A DNA stretch of 10,961 nucleotides, taken from NCBI GenBank assembly GCA_947166955.1, contig CAMVGI010000020.1, forward strand, positions 1-10,961, in the 5' to 3' direction. Shown here piece by piece: positions 1-7,232 of the stretch; position 1 is the first letter of the stretch; each line of letters opens with the position of its first letter. The notes beneath the pieces were generated by a model, which was not told the DNA's origin, ran no database searches, and saw only the letters and a list, made by a program, of their open reading frames with translations. Both the position numbers and the translations under genes were made by a program. The DNA comes from an uncultured Clostridia bacterium (lineage in GTDB: Bacteria > Bacillota_A > Clostridia > Oscillospirales > Oscillospiraceae).

Positions 1-676
1 GGTGCAGGTCGAGGCGTACAGCATCGGCGGGAGCAACTACTGCAAGCTGCGCGACGTCGGAAAGGCGGTCGGATTCTCGGTGGCGTACAACGCGCTCACC
101 AATACGGTGGAGATCACCACGAGCGAACCGTACACGGAGGTAGCGTCCCCGTCTCGGGCGATCACCCTGCCAACCGACGGCTCGCAGTACGTCCCGCGGG
201 TCGGCGACGTTATCCTCTGCGATGGCGGCACAGAGTATGAGATCAAGGACGTCGCGCGGTGGGACAGTAACGTCTTCGCGGAAGGCCCGCTCCCTCCCCT
301 CCCGGCGCCGACGTGCGACTGGAGCGCGTTCCCTGCGCTGACGCTCCCCGAACCCATCGTCAGGCACTACTGCGATCAGCACGGCGACGATCTGTTCATC
401 CGCAACGTCTACGAGGTGCGCCGCATGGTCTACACGATCTACAACGCGCTCGGCGACGAGCCGGAGGCGTGGCGCGACGGCAAACCGCTGTTCAAGATCA
501 GCACCGAGATACCATCCGAGTATGAACCCTACACCGAACGGTTCTGGCCGTGGCGAAGTGAGGAAATCACGGATGTCGTTCGCGCCTGCCCGAACGTGCG
601 GTACTACGTCGACGCCTACGACGTGTATCACAATCACGTCTACCAGTACACCCGCTACTGCTTCCTGTCGATATGA
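1..676 (+). CDS. Stalk-domain (copper amine oxidase N-terminal-like) protein, C-terminal part
   Basis: This is an open reading frame running in from the window edge, with 224 residues visible. The first 40 or so residues (IGGSNYCKLRDVGKAVGF, then a V-x-Y...TVEITTSEPYT pattern) match the repeat found in clostridial surface proteins annotated as stalk or copper-amine-oxidase N-terminal domains. The GTG at base 2 lies inside this motif, so the true start is almost certainly upstream. Residues 45-224 form a separate region with PRVGDVILCDGG, a proline-rich linker (GPLPPLPAP) and an aromatic, tyrosine-rich tail (NVRYYVDAYDVYHNHVYQY). I do not recognise that part. The stop overlaps the next start as ATGA, which implies translational coupling. 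Function is unknown; a surface or extracytoplasmic role is inferred from the stalk motif. No signal peptide can be seen because the N-terminus is missing. Confidence 0.7.
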   Translation, partial: VQVEAYSIGGSNYCKLRDVGKAVGFSVAYNALTNTVEITTSEPYTEVASPSRAITLPTDGSQYVPRVGDVILCDGGTEYEIKDVARWDSNVFAEGPLPPLPAPTCDWSAFPALTLPEPIVRHYCDQHGDDLFIRNVYEVRRMVYTIYNALGDEPEAWRDGKPLFKISTEIPSEYEPYTERFWPWRSEEITDVVRACPNVRYYVDAYDVYHNHVYQYTRYCFLSI

Positions 677-996
677 GCAGGGAGTACATGACGGCGCTCC
701 AGCGGCGCTTCCACATCGCCTCGGAGCGGTCGGCGGAGCTGAAGCAAGAGGCAAAGGCGGCGTATGACACGCTCCACGACACGCTCAGCCGCGACCAGCA
801 AAAGCTCCTGCTGCGGCTCATCGACGCGGAGACCAGCTACCGCGACGAGGAAAAGCTCGACGCCTTCTTCTCCGGCTACCGTCTGGCGGACGGCGTCCAT
901 CGCGAGCTGCTCACGGTCCCGCCGTACTCCTACGAGGACGAGAACGAGAGGCAGGCGCAGGAAGCGTTCCGCCGAGAGCACGGCGGAGAAGATTGA
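673..996 (+). CDS. Small helical protein, DUF6809-like
   Basis: A 107-residue cytoplasmic-type protein starts at the ATG of an ATGA overlap with the previous gene, so the two are probably translated together. It is predicted to be mainly alpha-helical and highly charged. The central stretch (QKLLLRLIDAETSYRDEEKLDAFFSGYRLADGVHREL) resembles the small DUF6809-like proteins common in clostridial mobile elements, which share a 'LxxLIDA...F..G(Y/F)RLA' pattern. That family has no known function that I can state. It has no transmembrane segment and no obvious DNA-binding motif. Its place just ahead of the replication and mobilization genes suggests an accessory role in the element, but this is inference from position only. 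Confidence 0.6.
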   Translation: MSREYMTALQRRFHIASERSAELKQEAKAAYDTLHDTLSRDQQKLLLRLIDAETSYRDEEKLDAFFSGYRLADGVHRELLTVPPYSYEDENERQAQEAFRREHGGED

Positions 997-1237
997 CCGT
1001 AAAGCGAACGGGACGGCAGGAAATCGCCGCTCTGTTCGCTTTGCCGTTTCCGCGCCGTCGCTGGGCTGAATCGCTACCGTCAAAATCGCTAACGCGGAGT
1101 TTTCCCGTTTGTGCAAAAAGCAGAATCGCGTCGACGACACTTCTGTTTCGACAGGCTTCTACCAAAAGTGCTTTCTCACGCGGAGTATATTCAGACGATG
1201 AATCGGTCGAAAAAGCTGAAATAAACAGAAAGGAAGC
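997..1237 (+). other. Intergenic gap with one hairpin, upstream of repA-like gene
   Basis: About 240 bases without a convincing gene. An 82-codon frame crosses it (993-1241), but it has arginine/serine-rich content and no recognisable motif, so I left it out. A perfect 9-bp inverted repeat, aaagcgaac at 1001-1009 and gttcgcttt at 1034-1042, can be extended to about 11 bp with one G·U pair. It lies directly after the preceding stop. No T-run follows, so it is not a clean intrinsic terminator. A ribosome binding site (AGAAAGG, 1227-1233) precedes the GTG at 1238. I see no good -35/-10 pair. Confidence 0.5.
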
Positions 1238-2293
1238 GTGAAATTGGAAAACAACCGCAAAACACTCAAGACCATCGACGGCAGGACGCTGATGGAAGCG
1301 GAGCTCAAGCCGCTGGACTTCGTCGTGGACTCGCTGCTCGCGACGGGGCTGCACATCCTCGCGGGCTCGCCGAAGGTCGGCAAGTCGTGGCTCGCGCTCT
1401 GGCTCGCCGTCACCGTTGCCAAGGGCGAGAGCGTCTGGGGCATGGCGACGAAGCGCGGCACGACGCTCTACCTCTGCCTTGAGGACTCGACGCTCCGCAT
1501 CCAAAACAGGCTCGAGGAGATCACGGACGACGTGCCGGACAACGCACATTTTTGCACCGAGGCGTTTATTCTCGGCGAAGGTCTCGAGCAGCAGCTCGAA
1601 GCGTTCCTCACGGAGCATCCCGACACGGTGCTCGTCATCATCGACACGCTCCAGATGATCCGCGACGCGCGGCGGGACATGACCTACGCCAACGACTACC
1701 GCGACCTCACCTCGCTCAAGCGCATCGCCGACGCGCACGGCATTGCGCTCCTGCTCATCCACCACCTGCGAAAAGAGTACGCCGAGGATGTGTTCTCGCG
1801 CATCTCCGGCACGACCGCGATCAGCGGCGCGGTGGACACGAGCCTCACGCTGGTCGAGCAGGAGCGCGGCAGCGGCGAGGCGACGCTCTACTGCATCGGG
1901 CGCGACATCGAATACTGCGAGCTGGAGCTTGCGCGCAACGCCGACAACGTCTGGGAGCTGACGAGCGACAGCAGGACGCTCCCCAAGGGCGGGCGGCTCA
2001 TTCTTCTCCTCTCCGCGCTGATGAAAGACCGCGCGGAATTTATCGGCACTCCGACAGAGCTCGCGGAGCTTATCGACCCTGCGGGCATGAACCAGATCTC
2101 GCCGCGCAAGATCTCCGGAGAGGTCTCGAAAAACCTTGCAGCACTGCGGGAAAACGGCATCGAGGCGTCGGTGCGGCGGAGCAACGGCAGGCGTCTCATC
2201 GAGCTGCGCCGTGCCGATAGTGTCGATACTTCCGGGGGCGGAAACAGCGTCCCTATCGTCCCTGACGCTCTCGCGTCGGGAGCAGCCCTGTGA
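1238..2293 (+). CDS. RepA-like AAA ATPase (AAA_25 / hexameric helicase-type)
   Basis: A 351-residue ATPase of the RecA-fold RepA/AAA_25 type, found in plasmids and integrative elements as a replicative helicase or primosome component. Visible motifs are Walker A GSPKVGKS (43-50), the LCLEDS motif (79-84), Walker B VLVIID (131-136), the IHHLRK motif (174-179), and SGTTAISGAVD (190-200), which is typical of the RepA family. The region after about 240 looks like a winged-helix-type C-terminus (TPTELAELIDP...ISPRKISGEVSKNLAAL), as is usual in this family. The GTG start is chosen because AGAAAGG sits 4-5 bases upstream and the next methionine is well into the protein. Position just before oriT/mob suggests a role in processing element DNA after excision or transfer. 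The ATPase fold is clear; the exact job is inferred. Confidence 0.85.
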   Translation: MKLENNRKTLKTIDGRTLMEAELKPLDFVVDSLLATGLHILAGSPKVGKSWLALWLAVTVAKGESVWGMATKRGTTLYLCLEDSTLRIQNRLEEITDDVPDNAHFCTEAFILGEGLEQQLEAFLTEHPDTVLVIIDTLQMIRDARRDMTYANDYRDLTSLKRIADAHGIALLLIHHLRKEYAEDVFSRISGTTAISGAVDTSLTLVEQERGSGEATLYCIGRDIEYCELELARNADNVWELTSDSRTLPKGGRLILLLSALMKDRAEFIGTPTELAELIDPAGMNQISPRKISGEVSKNLAALRENGIEASVRRSNGRRLIELRRADSVDTSGGGNSVPIVPDALASGAAL

Positions 2294-2536
2294 GCGATTC
2301 TTTGCCGCCGCGTTGCCCCGCAACGAGAGCTGGCGGGAACGTGCCCCTCTGCGGAGACATGCTGGCAGGTACACGCCGACGCTTCGGCGAAGCGCGCGAA
2401 GGGTCCAGAGACGCGGGTACGCTCTTTAGAGCGTGACAAGTTTCGCCTTCGTGGTACGGTTTGGGCCTTCCAGCCCAAACCGCCCACTTCGGCAGAGCGG
2501 GCTAAGCCCGCGCCCCTATCACGGAAGGAGCAAAGA
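2294..2536 (+). other. Hairpin-rich region, candidate origin of transfer (oriT)
   Basis: A 240-bp non-coding gap directly upstream of mobC. It carries several inverted repeats: cgcttc/gaagcg (2380-2385, 2389-2394); acgctct/agagcgt (2419-2425, 2428-2434); cggtttgggc/gcccaaaccg (2457-2466, 2473-2482, perfect 10-bp arms with a 6-base loop); and gcgggct/agcccgc (2497-2503, 2505-2511). Such clusters beside mobC and a MOBP-like relaxase are typical of oriT, with MobC and relaxase binding the repeats next to the nick. No nick site can be assigned from the sequence alone. Some hairpins could instead terminate repA-like transcription. Confidence 0.5.
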
Positions 2537-2551
2537 ATGACGAATGGCTAA
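2525..2551 (+). promoter_or_regulatory. Ribosome binding site with a 4-codon leader ORF overlapping the mobC start
   Basis: AAGGAG (2525-2530) is ideally spaced (6 bases) from an ATG at 2537 that encodes only MTNG before a TAA at 2549-2551. The mobC ATG at 2544 lies inside this minicistron, in another frame, and 13 bases from the same site. mobC may therefore be translated by re-initiation after the leader, or directly with long spacing. Confidence 0.4.
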
Positions 2552-2852
2552 GGACGAATTCATCCGTCTGCGCGTCGCGGATTGGGAGAAATTCTGGATA
2601 CAGCAAAAGGCGGACAAGGCGGGTCTCTCACTCAGCGCCTATGTGCGCGAGGCGGCGCTCTGCCGTCCCGTCGTCGTGTTCGAGGGGCTCGACGAGCTGG
2701 CGCGGGAGCTGCGCTACGAGGGCAACAACCTCAACCAGCTCACGGTCATGGCGCGGCAGGGACGCATCGAGCAGATCAACTACGAGCGGTTCACGGAGGC
2801 GTATCAAAAGGTATGGCAAGCGTTAAATTCGTTGCAGTCTCGCGAAGTCTGA
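2544..2852 (+). CDS. mobC: Mobilization protein MobC (relaxosome accessory)
   Basis: A 102-residue protein of the bacterial mobilization protein MobC type. The N-terminal part (EFIRLRVADWEKFWIQQKADKAGLSLSAYVREAAL split by a turn) has the beta-strand then helix-helix layout of ribbon-helix-helix DNA-binding proteins, and RYEGNNLNQLTVMARQG (about 71-87) is the hallmark MobC motif. Such proteins bind oriT and help the relaxase open the DNA at the nick. The gene sits between the hairpin cluster and the relaxase gene, and its 3' end overlaps the relaxase start by 40 bases in another frame, a common arrangement for mobC-relaxase pairs. The ATG at 2544 is used because the upstream ATG (2537) is out of frame and hits a stop after four codons. 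Confidence 0.88.
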   Translation: MAKDEFIRLRVADWEKFWIQQKADKAGLSLSAYVREAALCRPVVVFEGLDELARELRYEGNNLNQLTVMARQGRIEQINYERFTEAYQKVWQALNSLQSREV

Positions 2853-3922
2853 AAGGCATCATCGACTACGTCAAGGACAGGGAGAAAACCGACGAGCGGT
2901 TGATCTCCGGCGTCAACTGCGTGGCGGAATCCGCGCTCGACGAGTTCGAGTCGGTGAAGAAGGAGTTCCACAAAACCGACGGCCGCGCCTACTACCATAT
3001 CGTGCAGGCGTTCTCCCCGGACGATCCGCTGGACTTCGATACGGCACACGAGATCGGCTGTAAGTTTGCGGGCTACTTCCAGGGCTACCAGGCGCTCGTC
3101 GTGACGCATAGGAACACCGCGCACATCCACAACCACATCATCCTCAACTCGGTCAGCTTCGAGGACGGTCGGAAGTTTCATCAGAGCGCATACGAGATGC
3201 GTCAGGCGAAGGAGTTCTCCAACGAGCTGTGCCAGCAGTACGGCCTCTCGATCACCGAGGCGAAGGCCGATCCGTTCCGCGTGCCGAAGTGGAAGGACAA
3301 GCTGCGCCGCGACGTCCGCTCCGCGATGGAGCGCAGCGACACGCGGGAGCAGTTCATCGCGCGGATGGAAGAACTGGGCTACGGCGTCAAATGGGAGGAC
3401 GGTCACAAATACATTACCTACACCACGCCGGAGAACATCCGCTGCCGCGACAGCAAGCTCTTCGACAGCACGCTCACGCGCGAGAACATGGAACGCTACT
3501 TCGAGATGGGCGGCGCGGCGTATCTGGAGAACCGCCGGGAGGCCGCCGCGTTCTATGGCGAGGAGACGCCAACGCTGGACGATACGATCGGCGAGCTCGC
3601 AGGCGCGATGGACGCGCTGCTCTCCGGCGACGAGACACGCTTCCACATGGAAATGGTGTACCACAGCGAGGATGAGATCGAACGGATGCTCGCGCTGGGA
3701 CAGAAGCTCTCGCGCACGACCGTCGCCGTGCAGGACGACGACGGCGAAGCGGAGCGTCAGCGGATCGAAGCGGAGCTGCGCGCCGCCGCGGAGCTCTCCG
3801 GGCAGATCGCGCGGCGGATGCTCGACGAGGACGACGAGGAGGAACAACGGCGGGAGATCGAGGAAGAAGAGTTCGAGCAGTATCACGGCTTCGGCATGAG
3901 CATGGGGATGTCCATGTGGTAG
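2813..3922 (+). CDS. VirD2-type (MOBP) relaxase
   Basis: A 369-residue relaxase/mobilization nuclease. It should nick oriT on one strand and stay covalently bound to the 5' end during transfer. Near the N-terminus, IIDYVKDREKT places a tyrosine at residue 19 in the YxxxxxKT-type setting, the likely nucleophile. YYHIVQAFSP (60-69) matches motif II. HIHNHIILNS (104-113) holds the metal-binding HxHNH histidine cluster of motif III. The C-terminal 100 residues are strongly acidic and coiled-coil-like (DEDDEEEQRREIEEEE) and end in a methionine-rich tail. The frame is open upstream to 2582, but that part is a shadow of mobC; the ATG at 2813 begins the conserved MASVKFVAVSRSLKGIIDY start. It is short compared with many relaxases but keeps the catalytic half, fitting a mobilizable element that borrows a helper transfer system. 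Confidence 0.9.
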   Translation: MASVKFVAVSRSLKGIIDYVKDREKTDERLISGVNCVAESALDEFESVKKEFHKTDGRAYYHIVQAFSPDDPLDFDTAHEIGCKFAGYFQGYQALVVTHRNTAHIHNHIILNSVSFEDGRKFHQSAYEMRQAKEFSNELCQQYGLSITEAKADPFRVPKWKDKLRRDVRSAMERSDTREQFIARMEELGYGVKWEDGHKYITYTTPENIRCRDSKLFDSTLTRENMERYFEMGGAAYLENRREAAAFYGEETPTLDDTIGELAGAMDALLSGDETRFHMEMVYHSEDEIERMLALGQKLSRTTVAVQDDDGEAERQRIEAELRAAAELSGQIARRMLDEDDEEEQRREIEEEEFEQYHGFGMSMGMSMW

Positions 3923-3948
3923 AGCCGAGAAAACGAGGTGAGAAAGCG

Positions 3949-4152
3949 ATGTTTTTATTCGAGGGCGATTTTCAAATCAACCAGACGACGATCCGCGGCG
4001 TCGTGTATCAGACGACCAGCTTCTACAGCGGCGACAAGGATATCTTCCAGAAGGTCGGCGAGCTGATTGACGAGTCCTTTCGCACAGCTAACGTCGACAA
4101 TATTACGAACGATTCTTCGTCAGATTCGGATATAGCTATTGATGAGCCTTAG
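3949..4152 (+). CDS. Small accessory protein, function unknown
   Basis: A 67-residue acidic protein (MFLFEGDFQINQTTIRGVVYQTTSFYSGDKD...) with no membrane segment and no recognised domain. The N-terminal two thirds could be beta-strands plus a helix; the last 20 residues are serine/aspartate-rich and probably disordered. The start at 3949 is favoured over the earlier GTG at 3916 because GAGGTG (3935-3940) is 8 bases upstream, and because the GTG would overlap the relaxase stop. It lies between the relaxase and recombinase genes on the same strand, 26 bases after the relaxase and 35 bases before the recombinase, so all three are probably in one operon. The conserved position of small ORFs at this spot in clostridial elements suggests a link to excision or mobilization, but that is inference. 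Confidence 0.6.
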   Translation: MFLFEGDFQINQTTIRGVVYQTTSFYSGDKDIFQKVGELIDESFRTANVDNITNDSSSDSDIAIDEP

Positions 4153-4187
4153 CGGTATTGTTTGTCGCGGAAAGGAGATGTATCAGT

Positions 4188-5861
4188 ATGGCAAACGAAA
4201 CAGCCGCGATCTATTGCAGGCTCAGTCAGGACGACGGAAGCGTCGGCGAGTCCGGCAGCATCCAGACGCAGCGCACGCTGCTCACGCAGTACTGCGAGGA
4301 GCACGGCATCACCATCGGCGGCTACTACTGCGACGACGGATGGAGCGGGACGAACTTCGAGCGCCCGGATTTCAAGCGGATGCTCGACGACATCGAGGCG
4401 GGCAAGATCAATATGGTCATCGTCAAAGACCTCTCCCGCTTCGGGCGCGAGTATGCGCAGATGGGTATGTACATCGAGCACTACTTCGAGCAGAAGGGCG
4501 TGCGGTTCCTCTCCGTGGCGGAGAACATCGACTCGGCGAACGGGCTGGACAATCTCGTCCTGCCCTTCACCAACGTCATCAACTCGTTCTACGCCCGCCA
4601 GTCGTCGAGCAAGACCAAGGCGGCGTTTCAGGCGCGGGCAAGGGCGGGAATGTTCATCGGCAGCCGCGCGCCGTTCGGGTACATCAAAGATCCGAACGAC
4701 AACCACCACCTGATCGTCGATCCGCCCGCCGCCGACGTGGTGCGCGACATCTTCCGGATGTTCGCGGACGGCGTCGGCTACGTCCGGATGGCGAAGATCC
4801 TGCGCGAGCGCGGCGTGCTCAATCCGCAGGCGTACTTCAACCAGAACAACCCTGACTACTTCAAGAGCGACTACTGGCGGCAGCCTCACGACTGGCATCC
4901 CACGTCCATCCGCGTCATCCTCAACAACCCCGTCTATCTCGGCAAGACCGTGTTCGGGCGCACCAAGACGAAGGGCTTCTTCGACAAGTCCCGCGTCCAC
5001 ACCGACGAGGAGGACTGGATCGTCGTGGATGATACGCACGAGGCGCTTATCACGCAGGAGCTGTGGGACACGGTGCATCAGATGATGGCGGCGCGGCGTC
5101 GGGAGAACGGCAAGGGCGAGGTGCAGCCCTTCATCGGACTTGTCAAGTGCGCGGGCTGCGGCTCGGCGCTCAACGTCAGCTACGATAAGCGCAAGGGCAA
5201 GTACACCAGCTTCTCCTGCTGGGTTTATAAAAACTACGGCAAGGCGCGCTGCACGTCCCACGCCATCAGTTACAACGCGCTCAGTCAGCTCGTGCTGGAG
5301 GACATCCGGCGCAACGCCGTCGTCGCCAAAAAGTACACGGCGAAGTACATGGAGATGCTCGTCGCGGCGAAGGAGGAAAAGAAGAAAGCGGACACCGACC
5401 GGCTCAAGCGGGAGCTGAAGGCGGCGGACAAGCGGATCGACGAGCTCTCGAAGATCCTCACGAGGATCTATGAGGACGTCGCGCTGGAGCGCATCAGCGA
5501 GGAACGCTATCAGGCGATGGCGCCGGGCTACGAGCGCGAGCAGGCGCTGCTTAAAGCGAAGCGTGACGAGCTCGCGCGGGAGGTCGAGAGCAGCGAGGAG
5601 GTCTACGAGAACATCGAAAGGTTCCTGCCGGTCATCTGGAAGTACACGGACATCGAAAAGCTCGACGCGCGCATCCTCAACGAGCTGATCGACAGGATCG
5701 TGGTGCATGAAAAGGAGCTGGGGCCGGACGGCCTCAAGCATCAGCGCGTGGACATCCACTATAAGTTCATCGGCTACGTCGACATCGAGGAGGAGTGGAA
5801 CAAGGACGAGAACGCCCAGCTCTTGCGGGAAGTGATGGACGAGCTGACCGCAACGGCGTAA
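4188..5861 (+). CDS. Large serine recombinase, TnpX/TndX-like, with DUF4368-type tail
   Basis: A 557-residue site-specific recombinase that should cut and rejoin attachment sites to excise and insert the element. The resolvase-type catalytic domain spans about 1-150: IYCRLSQDD gives catalytic Ser13 and Arg11, and DLSRFGR (81-87) gives the second arginine cluster. A 'recombinase' DNA-binding domain follows at about 165-300 (PFGYIKDP, then RVILNNPVYLGKTVFGR). Next is a zinc ribbon with cysteines 321, 324, 344 and 355. A long coiled coil follows (about 365-470), then a DUF4368-like C-terminus (RIVVHEKEL...VDIHYKFIGYVD). Length and order match clostridial TnpX/TndX proteins, and no catalytic residue is missing. 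The ATG at 4188 has AAAGGAG at 4171-4177; an in-frame earlier ATG is less well placed. The gene is probably the last of the mobilization operon. Confidence 0.92.
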   Translation: MANETAAIYCRLSQDDGSVGESGSIQTQRTLLTQYCEEHGITIGGYYCDDGWSGTNFERPDFKRMLDDIEAGKINMVIVKDLSRFGREYAQMGMYIEHYFEQKGVRFLSVAENIDSANGLDNLVLPFTNVINSFYARQSSSKTKAAFQARARAGMFIGSRAPFGYIKDPNDNHHLIVDPPAADVVRDIFRMFADGVGYVRMAKILRERGVLNPQAYFNQNNPDYFKSDYWRQPHDWHPTSIRVILNNPVYLGKTVFGRTKTKGFFDKSRVHTDEEDWIVVDDTHEALITQELWDTVHQMMAARRRENGKGEVQPFIGLVKCAGCGSALNVSYDKRKGKYTSFSCWVYKNYGKARCTSHAISYNALSQLVLEDIRRNAVVAKKYTAKYMEMLVAAKEEKKKADTDRLKRELKAADKRIDELSKILTRIYEDVALERISEERYQAMAPGYEREQALLKAKRDELAREVESSEEVYENIERFLPVIWKYTDIEKLDARILNELIDRIVVHEKELGPDGLKHQRVDIHYKFIGYVDIEEEWNKDENAQLLREVMDELTATA

Positions 5862-5980
5862 GAGCGCGGTTGCAATTTCCGCCTGTCTGGATTAAACTGA
5901 ACTTGACGATACATCGGATGGCCTGTCACGGATATTTGAGCAAGGCGCTGACAATGCCTCCGCTGTGGAAAGATAACAAT
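5862..5980 (+). other. Gap after the recombinase gene; element end may lie here
   Basis: No gene is visible, and composition shifts from GC-rich to mixed. Large serine recombinase genes usually sit close to one end of their element, so an attachment site may be in 5862-6020. No left end is in the window, so the core dinucleotide cannot be identified by comparing ends. I saw no terminator hairpin directly after the recombinase stop. Confidence 0.35.
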
Positions 5981-6009
5981 TTGTGACTTGGTGAAAGATA
6001 TGCTATGAT
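5981..6009 (+). promoter_or_regulatory. Sigma-A-like promoter for the RhuM/GIY-YIG operon
   Basis: TTGTGA (5981-5986) and TATGAT (6004-6009) are separated by 17 bp, close to the sigma-A consensus. Transcription would start near 6016, only a few bases before the first strong hairpin, leaving a leader of roughly 170 bases ahead of the RhuM start at 6190. Confidence 0.55.
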
Positions 6010-6018
6010 ACTGATATT

Positions 6019-6136
6019 CTATTAAAAGCAGAAAAGTCTGCTTTTAATAGCGCCGCCAGGCGCGTAGAATATCGTATGAGACGCGCCGATGTGCAAGGCA
6101 CAGCGGCTTCCATTAAAACATCTTGTTTTAATGGAA
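6019..6136 (+). promoter_or_regulatory. Double-hairpin leader upstream of rhuM
   Basis: Hairpin 1 has perfect 14-bp arms (6019-6032 and 6037-6050) with an AAAG loop. A short gcgcc/ggcgc stem (6050-6054, 6059-6063) follows. Hairpin 2 has perfect 13-bp arms (6108-6120 and 6124-6136) with a 3-base loop. Both large hairpins share an attaaaa/ttttaat core. Neither is followed by a T-run, so they are not simple terminators. In the transcript they would form a structured 5' leader; as DNA they could be operators. Confidence 0.6.
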
Positions 6137-6189
6137 GAATAGTATGATAGCATGGCAGGTTTGGCAAATTCTTTGAAGGGCGGCAGTAT

Positions 6190-7230
6190 ATGGCAAAAAA
6201 GAGAACCGAAGTACTGACGGTGCGCTCCGGGGCGGCGGAGTATCTGACCTACGTCGCCGCAACCGGCGAGGATAAATCCAGCATCGAAATGCGCTATGAA
6301 AATGAGAATATCTGGCTGACACAGAAGATGATGGCGGAACTGTACGGCGTGTCGAAACAGGCGATCAGCCAGCATCTTCAAACCATATTTGCCGACGGCG
6401 AACTGGTAGAAGAAGCAGTTGTCAAGAAATACTTGACAACTGCCAGCGATGGCAAGCAATACAGTACCAACCATTACAGCCTGCAGGCTATTATCGCCGT
6501 CGGCTTCAAGGTCAACAACGAGCGCGCGGTGCAGTTCCGCCGCTGGGCGAACGGCATTGTGAAGGATTACACCATCCAGGGCTGGGTGATGGACGACGAG
6601 CGGCTGAAAAACGGCGGCACGCTGCTGACGCAGGACTATTTCGAGAAGCAACTCGAAAAGGTACGCGAGATCAGGATGTCCGAGCGCCGCTTTTATCAGA
6701 AGATCACCGATCTCTACGCCACGGCACTGGACTACGATCCCTCCGCCAAGGCGACGCAGCGGTTCTTTGCCGCCGTGCAGAACAAGCTCCACTATGCCGT
6801 CCACGGCGAAACGGCGGCGGAGGTCATCTACCACCGCGCCGACGCCGAAAAGGAGCACATGGGCCTGACGAGCTGGGACGGCTCGCCCTACGGCAAGATC
6901 CACAAGTACGACGTGACGGTCGCCAAGAACTACCTGACCGAGCTGGAGCTTGCGCAGATGGAGCGCATCGTGTCAGCCTACCTCGATATGGCGGAAATGC
7001 AGGCGCTGCGCCACATCCCGATGACGATGGAGGATTGGGAGGAACGGCTCAACGGGTTCCTCAAGCTTTGGGACAGAGATATTTTGCAGGACGCGGGCAA
7101 GGTTTCGGCGGAGCTTGCCAAGCAGCACGCGGAAACGCAGTTTGAGAAGTACCGCATCGTGCAGGATCGGCTGTATGAGAGCGACTTCGACCGCTTCCTG
7201 CTCGACGAGGAGAAAGAGGAGAAGGGCTGA
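6190..7230 (+). CDS. rhuM: RhuM family protein
   Basis: A 346-residue protein of the RhuM family, named from a Salmonella pathogenicity island gene and widespread on mobile elements. The molecular function is not established. The N-terminal part has a helix-turn-helix-like motif, WLTQKMMAELYGVSKQAI (42-59), which suggests DNA binding. It is followed by the conserved YSLQAIIAVGFKVNNERAVQF and RWANGIVKDY stretch. The C-terminal domain carries AAEVIYHRADAEKEHMGLTSW (split around residues 209-229) and DVTVAKNYLTELEL, all typical of full-length family members, so the gene looks intact. ATG 6190 is preceded by GAAGGG at 6175-6180. The stop is two bases before the next start, so it forms an operon with the GIY-YIG gene. 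Expression probably depends on the structured leader upstream. Confidence 0.88.
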   Translation: MAKKRTEVLTVRSGAAEYLTYVAATGEDKSSIEMRYENENIWLTQKMMAELYGVSKQAISQHLQTIFADGELVEEAVVKKYLTTASDGKQYSTNHYSLQAIIAVGFKVNNERAVQFRRWANGIVKDYTIQGWVMDDERLKNGGTLLTQDYFEKQLEKVREIRMSERRFYQKITDLYATALDYDPSAKATQRFFAAVQNKLHYAVHGETAAEVIYHRADAEKEHMGLTSWDGSPYGKIHKYDVTVAKNYLTELELAQMERIVSAYLDMAEMQALRHIPMTMEDWEERLNGFLKLWDRDILQDAGKVSAELAKQHAETQFEKYRIVQDRLYESDFDRFLLDEEKEEKG

Positions 7231-7232
7231 CG

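Noticed and set aside
911..2374. Long 487-codon minus-strand open frame opposite the repA-like gene
   Set aside because: It is antisense to a gene with clear Walker motifs, is very rich in arginine and alanine, and has no recognisable domain; GC-rich codon bias keeps the frame open.
2582..2812. Upstream extension of the relaxase frame
   Set aside because: It overlaps nearly all of mobC, gives low-complexity glycine/arginine-rich sequence, and the conserved relaxase start is at 2813.
4149..5759. 536-codon minus-strand open frame opposite the serine recombinase
   Set aside because: Mirror image of a well-defined recombinase gene; low-complexity composition and no motif.
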